DNA from: Aureococcus anophagefferens
Taxonomy: Eukaryota > Sar > Pelagophyceae > Pelagomonadales > Pelagomonadaceae
Length of the DNA stretch: 47,106 nt
Direction of reading: 5' to 3'
Assembly (NCBI RefSeq): GCF_000186865.1
Contig: NW_008705567.1
Location: forward strand, 2,119,149-2,166,254
The notes below the pieces were generated by a model that was not told where the DNA came from, did not search any database, and saw nothing but the letters and a program-made list of their open reading frames with translations. The translations under genes and the position numbers were made by a program. This document shows, piece by piece, positions 1 through 7,800 of the stretch; within the stretch, counting starts at the first letter, position 1, and every line of letters starts with the position of its first letter.

Positions 1-2629
1 AGAGGGGCCCGTGGAAGGCCTGGTACGTCGCGTTGAGGTAGTGGGGCTTCGCCGGCGCGTTGAGGACGTAGGTCCAGAGGCTCACCGTCCGCTTCGGGCA
101 CCGCATGACCCACTTGCGGTCGCGCTCCGTGTCGCCGAGGAACGTGCCGAAGAGGCCGCTCGCCGCGCCGTCGGCGACGAAGACGAGGAGCGCCTCGCTG
201 AACTCGAAGGCCCGCGGGAACTGCCTGAGCACCCAGGCGACGCACTCGAGCCACTGGACGAAGACCGGGGACCGCTCGTTCGGCTTGAGCGCCTCGCGCC
301 GCGCGACCCCCAGACGCTCCGCGAACTTGTGGCCGAAGGCGCACCACTCCTTCTCCACGAGCACGGCGAAGCCCTCGACCGTGCGGTAGTAGGGGTCCAG
401 CAGCAGCTGCGCCGTCGCGCAGACCTGCGCCGTGCGGTCCCAGCCGTCCGAGCAGTGCACGAGCACGGACGCGCCCTCGTCCTCCAAACGCCGCGCGACG
501 TGGATCGACGCCTTGAGCACGAGGGCCAGGTGCTTGAGCCAGCCCGTCGCCTCGAGGGCGCTGTGGTAGAGCACGCTCTCGTCGTCGGGCGCGCCGAGGA
601 GCGCGACGAGCTGCTGCTGGCTCTCGCGCATCGTGTGGATGTTGCCGATGTCGCAGTATTTGAGGGTCGCGTTCTCGTAGTCGCCGACGGCCTCCGTGCC
701 CTTGCCCTGGGCGCGGTTGCCCAGCGCCGCCGCGCGGCCGCGGCAGTCGACGATGTGGATGGGCAGATCGCCGCCGCCGGGCGTCCTCGGCGCGCCGCCC
801 GGCGGCTGCGGCGGCGGCGGCTGCGGCGGCGGCGGCGGCAGGCCCTGCGGCAGCGGCGGCGGCGCGGCGCCGGGCCGCCGGGGCATGCCCATGGGGTTGT
901 CGCTGAGGGGCACCGTCGACGCGCGCGGCGCGGGCGCCGCGGGGTCGCTCGCGGACCGCGCCGCGTCGAGGCTGCCCTCGGCGCCGCGGCAGCGGTAGAG
1001 GTTCAGGAGCAGCTGGTCCGCCCGCGAGCTCTTGTAGGCGACGCCGGCCATGGGCTGCGAGCTCCGGCAGAGCACCGCGCCCGTGCGCGGCGACCGCCAG
1101 ACAGCCGCGGGCACGCGCTTCTTCGACCGGTAGGCCGCGGCCTCGCGCACGAGGTCGTCGCCGAGGCGCGCGGGCACGACGAACTCCATGGGGTAGGTGT
1201 CGCTGAGGTCGTAGGAGTCGTGCCAGAGGCGCCAGTCCGCCGTCGCCGACCCGTCGGCGCGGACGAAGCCGAGGCGCGCGAACTCGCGCGCGGGCGCGTA
1301 GACGTCCCAGCCGTCGTCGAAGGCCCGGGGCGGCGGCGGGCTTTGCGCCTCGGCCGCCGGCGCGCGCGCCGCCGCGGCCATGAGGAACGCGTCGTGGAGC
1401 TTGTAGGCGAACGCGAACGTCTTCTCGAGCCGCGCCGTGTTCGCCCGCAGGTCCTCGTGCGTCGCCGGGAAGGCGAAGTCCTCGACGCAGCGCTTCAGCG
1501 TGTCCACAAAGGCCGCGTCGGCCTCGAACCGGAGCCGCGCGGACCGCCCCGCGCGGTCGACGACGCGCATGTCGCGCGCGCCGTCGCGGTACTCGACGCG
1601 GTACGTCGCGCCGTGGGGGAAGCTCAGCTCCTCGAAGACGGCCTCGGGCAGGCCCAGGCCGCCGGCGCCGTGGCCCCGCACCGCGCGGCCGTGGAGCCCC
1701 CGCGTCCGGAGCGTGCTCTCGTACGCGACGAGCTTCAAACGGTAGTTCGTCACGTACATGACCCCGACGAGCTCGTAGTCCTTGCCCATGTGCTCCGTCG
1801 TGTTCAACGCGTACTTGACGTGCTCGACGATGTGGGCCACGTCCTCGCCGGGCAGGAACGCGACGTGCGACGCCGTCGTCGCGGCCGCCGCCGCGGCCGC
1901 GTCCGCGCCGCGCGCGGCCTGGCGCGCCGCGCCGAGCCAGCGCAGCAGGCACTGGCGCTCGCTCCGGAGCTCGTCGCCGTCGACGCCTAAAAAGAGCTGG
2001 AAGAAGGTCGCGTAGTGCAGGCTGTCGGAGCCGTCGCCGACGAGGTCGATCATCGCCGCGACGGTGCCCGCGGACGCGTCCATGCCCTCGGCCGTCAGCG
2101 ACAGCCGTAAATCCTCGGCGGAGATGCGCCCGCTGCAGTCCTTGTCCAGCAGGTTGAAGATGTACTGGAGCTGGTCGCCGACGGCGTTGTCGAGCGTGAG
2201 CAGCTGCTCGAACGAGAGCGCCTCCTGCGCGCTCCGGAAGGTTACGTACTTCTTGCGCCGGTGGCCGTGGCCGTCGTCGAGGATGACCTCCATCTCCGCG
2301 CCCTTGCGCTTCATGCGCGCGTACTCGCGGCACGGGTTCACCTTGCGCTCCGCGCCGGACGTGCCCATGAGCTGCGTGACGACGTGCTTGTGGAGCTCGA
2401 CGACGAGCGTGCGCTTCGACGTGCTCATGCCCTTCTTGAGGGTCACCTCGAAGCTCACGGTCTGCGGCGTGTAGACCTGCGGCGGCGCGACGCTCGGCCC
2501 CCGCCCCGAACGTCGGGGGGGAGGGCTGCCGCGGACGGCGGGCGGGCGGGCGCCCGCGGCCCCGGGTGCGGCCCCCGGGTCACGCGCCTGGATGTGGCTC
2601 GCATGGAACGTGTTCGCGCGGCCGAACAT
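1..2629 (-). CDS. Myotubularin-family phosphoinositide 3-phosphatase with N-terminal EF-hand (3' part outside window)
   Basis: Predicted lipid phosphatase acting on PI3P or PI(3,5)P2 at endosomal membranes. One open minus-strand frame runs from the ATG at 2629-2627 to the window edge (at least 876 residues). The myotubularin signature HCSDGWDRT lies at 459-433, with nucleophile Cys726 and Arg732, so the enzyme should be active. A long proline-rich insert (about 850-780) precedes the catalytic part. The N-terminus carries a calcium-binding EF-hand, loop DKDCSGRISAED at residues 162-173, followed by a second degenerate one. The stretch after it (residues 230-380) fits a PH-GRAM region. The start was chosen because the ATG in context aaccATG is the first in frame. 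Family assignment is certain; the EF-hand fusion is unusual, and calcium control is my inference. Confidence 0.9.
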   Translation of the reverse strand, partial: MFGRANTFHASHIQARDPGAAPGAAGARPPAVRGSPPPRRSGRGPSVAPPQVYTPQTVSFEVTLKKGMSTSKRTLVVELHKHVVTQLMGTSGAERKVNPCREYARMKRKGAEMEVILDDGHGHRRKKYVTFRSAQEALSFEQLLTLDNAVGDQLQYIFNLLDKDCSGRISAEDLRLSLTAEGMDASAGTVAAMIDLVGDGSDSLHYATFFQLFLGVDGDELRSERQCLLRWLGAARQAARGADAAAAAAATTASHVAFLPGEDVAHIVEHVKYALNTTEHMGKDYELVGVMYVTNYRLKLVAYESTLRTRGLHGRAVRGHGAGGLGLPEAVFEELSFPHGATYRVEYRDGARDMRVVDRAGRSARLRFEADAAFVDTLKRCVEDFAFPATHEDLRANTARLEKTFAFAYKLHDAFLMAAAARAPAAEAQSPPPPRAFDDGWDVYAPAREFARLGFVRADGSATADWRLWHDSYDLSDTYPMEFVVPARLGDDLVREAAAYRSKKRVPAAVWRSPRTGAVLCRSSQPMAGVAYKSSRADQLLLNLYRCRGAEGSLDAARSASDPAAPAPRASTVPLSDNPMGMPRRPGAAPPPLPQGLPPPPPQPPPPQPPGGAPRTPGGGDLPIHIVDCRGRAAALGNRAQGKGTEAVGDYENATLKYCDIGNIHTMRESQQQLVALLGAPDDESVLYHSALEATGWLKHLALVLKASIHVARRLEDEGASVLVHCSDGWDRTAQVCATAQLLLDPYYRTVEGFAVLVEKEWCAFGHKFAERLGVARREALKPNERSPVFVQWLECVAWVLRQFPRAFEFSEALLVFVADGAASGLFGTFLGDTERDRKWVMRCPKRTVSLWTYVLNAPAKPHYLNATYQAFHGPL

Positions 2630-2865
2630 GGTTGTGCGGTCGCAACCCGCGGCTGGCCTCCGCACTGTTCCAGCCCTTCACAGCTCGGGCAGCCTGAGTG
2701 GCCCGGCGGGCCTGGCTGCGGATACCGGGAGAGTGAATACAGCAGTGCAAACCAAGGCTGCCCCGCCAAAAGCCAAGGGGTCTTCGCGGAGCAGCTAACG
2801 CGCCGGTGGATTTGCCGGCTGGGCGCCGGGGGACGCATACGCTCCGCGGAGGAGTATTTGTGGCA
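2630..2865. other. Intergenic spacer between two minus-strand genes
   Basis: This 236-bp spacer lies between the GAA1 stop and the myotubularin start. It is noticeably less GC-rich than the flanking coding sequence. It should hold the GAA1 3' UTR and the myotubularin promoter. I see no RNA gene or clear repeat in it. Confidence 0.5.
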
Positions 2866-4725
2866 TTAACTATTAGTTTGGGCGCGGCGCGGCGCGCCGA
2901 AGAAGAGGACCGCGGCCGCGGCCGCGTGCGCGGGGACGTAGGCCAGGGCCACGTAGAGGAGCTTCCGGTCGGGCGCGCCGAGGGCGAGGCTGTCCGCGCG
3001 GAGGCGGCGGAGCGCCGGGTGCCAGGCGCCCGCGTCCTCCGCGGGCGCGGCCGCGGCGACGGCCGCGGCGACGGCCGGCGGCGACGCCGCGAGCCACAGC
3101 GCGAGCGCGACGCCGCGGCGGAGCTTCGGCGTGTCCGCGTCGCGGAGCGGCGCGAGGGCCGCGAGGAGCGCCGTCAGCGGCGGCGAGGCGAAGAGGAGCA
3201 GGCACGGGTGGCCGAGGACGAGCGGCGCGTGGCAGTAGGCCGCGTAGAGGCGGAGCGCCGCGACCGCGAAGGGCCGGCGGCCGCGCGTCGCGGCGTAGAC
3301 GGCGCACGTGGCCGCGTAGGTCAGGGCGAGGGCGAGGAGCGCGGCGGCCGGTCCGGCGACGAGCAGCGCGCGCAGGAGCGCGAATCCGCCCGCGACGGGC
3401 GCGACGAGAAGCCCCGCGGCGTCCAGCGCCGCGTCGCCCAGGACGTCGACGCCCGCGTCCAGAATGCCGTCCAACGCGAGATCCGTCAGCGCCAGCGCGC
3501 CGAGGATGCCCAGCGGCAGGATCGAGAGCATGAGGGGCCCCGCGACCTCGTCGAACGACGCGAACGACCGCGCGTCCGGCTGCAGGTACTGGAAGTAGCC
3601 GTGGTGGAGCTCGTGCTCCACGGTGTTCAAACTGCGGAGCACGAGGTCGACGCCGACGCCGACGCGCGCGAGGTCCATGGTCTTGGGCGCGCTCTTGGAC
3701 GCGCGCGCGCCCTCGATCGTCGCGGCGTCGACGCCGAGCCGCAGGAAGCCCGCGTGCGGCCCCGACGCGCCGAGCGCGAGGCCCCCGGCCCAGCGCGCGA
3801 GGCCCCCGGCCCGGCCGACGTAGTCCCGCGCCGCGAACTCGCAGGGCCGGCCGGGGAGGCACGCGTCGACGCGCGCGAGGCCCGGGAACGCCGTCGCGAC
3901 CAGATGCGCGAAGTCCAGGTTCGGCAGCTCGCCGTCGAAGCCGTGGGTCCGCACGCGCACGCCGCCGAAGGGCGCGCCCTCGGCGACGTCGACGACGAGC
4001 GCCGCGCGCAGCGCGCCGCCGCGGGCCATGGGTTCCGACCCGCGGACGTAGCGCCGGGCCCACGCGCGCAGCGCGTCGCCGTCGGCCGCGGCGACGGCGA
4101 CGACGTTCTTCGCGAGCCAGGGCACCTCGCCGAGGTGTTTGGCGATGCCCAGCACGAGCGGCGCGCTCGCGTCGTTGGCGGCCGCGACGACCAGCGCCTC
4201 CGCCGCCGCGGCGCCGCTCGACGGGCGGACGACGCCGTGGCTCGCGTTCGCGAACGTTTCGCAGGCGACGCCGAGCTCGTCGCAGAACGTCGCGCCGCCG
4301 CGCAGCCGCCGCCCCGCCGCGGCGGCCTCGGCGTCGAAGGTCCCGGACGCGTGGAGCGTGCTCTTCGACGCCATCGGCGACAGCGTCGTCTCGTCGAAGT
4401 ACGTGCCGCGCATCTTGGCCTCCGTCGTGACGACGGACACGCTCGGGAGCGCGGCGAGCCAGCACAACGAGACGACGAACGCGACCTTGGCGACGGCGGC
4501 GCCGCTGACGCGCGTCGCGACGAAGTAGTGGACGCGCTCCTTCAGCGTGAGCTTTGGCGCGTCGGCGTCGGCGTCGCTGGCGTCGTCGTCGTGCGCATCG
4601 CTGTTGTCGCTGGCGTCGTCTGCGTCGTCGTCGCGCTGCGCATCGCTGTTGTCATCATCGAGCTCGTCGCTGCCATCAGCGCTCCTCATCGGCTCGGCCT
4701 GCAACAACGTCAAGTTTCCCATCAA
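2866..4725 (-). CDS. GAA1: GPI transamidase subunit GAA1
   Basis: Subunit of the ER-membrane GPI transamidase that attaches preformed GPI anchors to proteins. From the ATG at 4725 the protein is 619 residues, close to the human protein (about 620). Visible order: a strongly acidic Asp/Ser-rich N-terminus; a first membrane helix (VAKVAFVVSLCWLAALPSV); a long lumenal domain; the family-typical stretch HELHHGYFQYLQPDARSF; then several C-terminal membrane helices. The reading frame is open upstream to 5043, but that extension is low-complexity and overlaps the divergent channel gene, so I reject it. Other possible starts are 4764 and 4692. The acidic N-terminus is encoded by GAC/GAT runs that form a trinucleotide repeat in the DNA. 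Confidence 0.9.
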   Translation of the reverse strand: MMGNLTLLQAEPMRSADGSDELDDDNSDAQRDDDADDASDNSDAHDDDASDADADAPKLTLKERVHYFVATRVSGAAVAKVAFVVSLCWLAALPSVSVVTTEAKMRGTYFDETTLSPMASKSTLHASGTFDAEAAAAGRRLRGGATFCDELGVACETFANASHGVVRPSSGAAAAEALVVAAANDASAPLVLGIAKHLGEVPWLAKNVVAVAAADGDALRAWARRYVRGSEPMARGGALRAALVVDVAEGAPFGGVRVRTHGFDGELPNLDFAHLVATAFPGLARVDACLPGRPCEFAARDYVGRAGGLARWAGGLALGASGPHAGFLRLGVDAATIEGARASKSAPKTMDLARVGVGVDLVLRSLNTVEHELHHGYFQYLQPDARSFASFDEVAGPLMLSILPLGILGALALTDLALDGILDAGVDVLGDAALDAAGLLVAPVAGGFALLRALLVAGPAAALLALALTYAATCAVYAATRGRRPFAVAALRLYAAYCHAPLVLGHPCLLLFASPPLTALLAALAPLRDADTPKLRRGVALALWLAASPPAVAAAVAAAAPAEDAGAWHPALRRLRADSLALGAPDRKLLYVALAYVPAHAAAAAVLFFGAPRRAQTNS

Positions 4726-4841
4726 GCAAATTAGTTGAGCCGCAGAGAGGCTGCCCCGCATTCCCAGACAGGGTGGGGCCGGCGCGCGCCGGCGACCGCA
4801 GCGGCGGCCGACGCCCGCGACGGCCCCCGACTGCTGCGGCG
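4726..4841. promoter_or_regulatory. Shared divergent promoter region, GAA1 / channel gene
   Basis: Only 116 bp separate the start codons of two divergent genes, so promoters and 5' UTRs must be compact or overlapping. An AT-richer patch (aactaatttgc on the minus strand) sits just upstream of the GAA1 ATG. No consensus box is convincing. Confidence 0.4.
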
Positions 4842-7800
4842 ATGGCGCCGCAGGAGCTCGTCGACGCGCAGTGCGTCGCCATCGCGACGCTCCTGTCGCA
4901 GATCGCGACGAGCGACGGCGCCGTCGCGGCGCTGCGGCGCGGCCTCGAAGGCGCGGACGACGCGGCTCGCGACGTCCTGCGGGCGGCGCTGGCGCCGCCG
5001 CCGGCGCCGCCGGAGGAATTGCCGCCGCCGCCGCCGGAGGCACCGCCCGCGCCGCCGGAGGAGCCGGACGCCGGGCCGCCCGTCGCGCGCCGCGTCACGG
5101 ACGGCGGCGAGCTCAGGACGCTGTCGCGGACGTCGTCGCTGTCCAAGGACGCGGCGGCGGCGGCGACGATGCAGCGCGCGACGTACAGCCCCGTGGACCT
5201 CGCCCACCTGCTGCGCAACAAGGCGGAGCTCGAGATCGACGACGAGGCGACGCGGTACCTCGACCGCCTCGACACGAACGGCGACGGCCTCGTCCAGGCG
5301 GAGGAGATGGGCGAGTTCTGCACGCAGGACCTGGACGTGAAGCTGCAGGACGCGGAGCTCGACGCGCTCCACGACCTGCTGGACAACTCCTTCGACCACA
5401 CGCGCGTCCGCGACGTCTGCGCGTTCTTCGAGAGCCGCGACGCCGTCGCCGGGCCCGGCCCGTCGCGGCTCTCCGTGCCGCGGTCGAACACGGTGACGAC
5501 GCTGGCGTTCTCGCCCGACGCGTCGCGCGTCGGCTGCGGCGGCATCGACTCCGTGCTCGTCGTCTACGACCTCTCGGAGCGCGTCGAGCGGAGGCTGCTC
5601 GAGCGGCGCCTGCCGAACATGGTCGGCGCCATCTCCCTCGGCGTCAGGGGCGTCGCGTCGGGCTGCTTCGGCGGCCGCGTCGACTTCGTCGAGGACGTCC
5701 TCAAGGCCGCGCCGCCGCCCGGCGAGGACCCCGGCGAGCCGCCCCACGCGTTCTCGACGTCGCCCAAGGGCTGCAAGGCGTCGTCGGCGACGTGGGAGCT
5801 CGGCCAGAACGTCAACGCCATCGCGCTGAACGAGTCCGACGGCGAGGTCGCCGTCGCCGCGGAGTGCGAACTGACGATCTTTTCGCTCGCGACGAAGGAG
5901 CCCAAGTTCGTGTTCCCCGCGGACGGCATCCTCTGGGCCGTGTCCATGGCGCGCTCCATCGTCCACGTCATCGAGCTCGACGGCGGCGCGTCGCTGCGCG
6001 TGACGGCGAAGTGTGTCGAGGAGCACGGAACGACGCACGAGTCGCCGTCGAAGCTCTTCGCGCGCTCCTTCTCGACGAAGAACGTGGACGAGGAAACGCG
6101 GCTCCGGCCGAGTTCGGACCGGCCGTCGACGCCCCGCGGCCTCGGCGACCTGGCGGAGCTCGAGTCGCTGCACCGGTCGCCGGCGAGCGCGTCGACGGCC
6201 GCGTCTTCGACGACCGCGCTCGTCCAGGGCTGCACGCTGCGCATCAGCAAGATCAAGACGACGCGCGTCGCGGACATTCTGCTCGTGCAGTTGGAGTCCG
6301 TGCCCGTCCTGTGCGTCATGCTCACGCTCGTCCTCATCTCCGTGCTCTTGAGCTCGCTCACGGTCGCGAAGGTGCGCATCGACGCGCGCGCGGCGTCCCG
6401 GGTCGACACGTGGATCACGTGCCTCTTCGTCGTCGAATTGGGGGCGAGGATCGCGTGCCACCTCCAGGTCTACCGGCACCTGCCAGCGTCCTGCGGCCGT
6501 GACGATGTTCGAGAGATCTCGGGTGGGGAAACGATGAGACATCGTCACCGTCGTGCTCGGTAGGCACCTGCGCACCTTCTTCGGCGACCCCTTCTGCGTC
6601 GTCGATTTCATCGTCGTGCTCATCGACGTCGTGTTGTTGGCGGGCGCCGTCGGGTCGAATCTGAGCGGCGCCGAGGGCTTCGCCAAGGCCGTGCGCCTCG
6701 TGCGGCTCGTCCGCCTCGTCCGCGTCGTCCGCGCGGGGCGCATCATCCGCAAGATGGCGTCCAGCGACTACCGCGGCAAGCTCCGCTACGACGTCGAGCT
6801 CCCGGGCGGCGACGTCGTCCGCGACGTGGACCGCGAGGACGTCTGGACGGAGGCCGAGGACGCCTACGCGCGCCTGCGGGACGCGGCGCCGGGCGACGGG
6901 CTGCCGACCCCCGCGAAGAGCCTGCGGGCGCCTCGGAAACCGCTGCGGCGCATCTCGAACAAGACGGGCGCGCCGTTCGGGGAGCGGGACCGCATGCCCT
7001 GCACGTTCCGCGTGCGGGGCATCGCGGACATGCGGCGCGAGACGCTGAAGCTGATGATGATGGGCGGCGAGGCCCAGCAGGCCGTGCTCTGGTCCTACGA
7101 TCTGAACGCGACGGAGGTGGCGCCCGGCACGCCGGACGTGGTGCGGTCGGTGGTGGAGGAGAACGGCACCCGCGTCGTCCGCTTCGCGCGCCGCGAGCTG
7201 ACGATGCCCTTCGAGCAGACGGTCAACGGCGTGGCGATTTCCGGCGGCGGGACGCGAGTCGCGGCCTGCGATTCGCGCGGCAAGGTCGTCGTCTTCGATC
7301 TGTTCGAGCGGTGCGCGGTCTTCCAGGAGGTCGACGGCGACCTGCTCTACAGCTGCGCGCTGAGCCACAGCGGCGACGAGATCCTCTTCGCGGGCGCGTC
7401 CATGCGCGTCACGCTCTGCGACGTGAACACGGGCGCGACGCTCTACGGCGAGGTCGCGGACGACCGCGTGCGTTGCGTCGCGCTGGGCCGCGCGGGCTAC
7501 AAGGTCGCCTTCGGGGGCTTCGACGCGAAGTTCCACGTGCGCCACACGCGCGTCGGCGCGCACTGCCACGTCGCCGAGGGGTCGAAGATGGTGCGGTCCG
7601 TGTCCCTCGACCGCGAAGGGACGATCCTCGCCGTCGGCGGCGACGACTGCGCGACGCGGTGCTTCAAGCTCGAGGGCGACCACCCCCTGGGCGCCCCCGC
7701 CTGGGTGGCGCTGCACAAGTCCAAGGTCTGGATCGTGCGCTGCGCCCCGAGCGGGGAGGCCGTCGCCGCCGGCGACTACAGCAACGGCGTCTGCGTCTAC

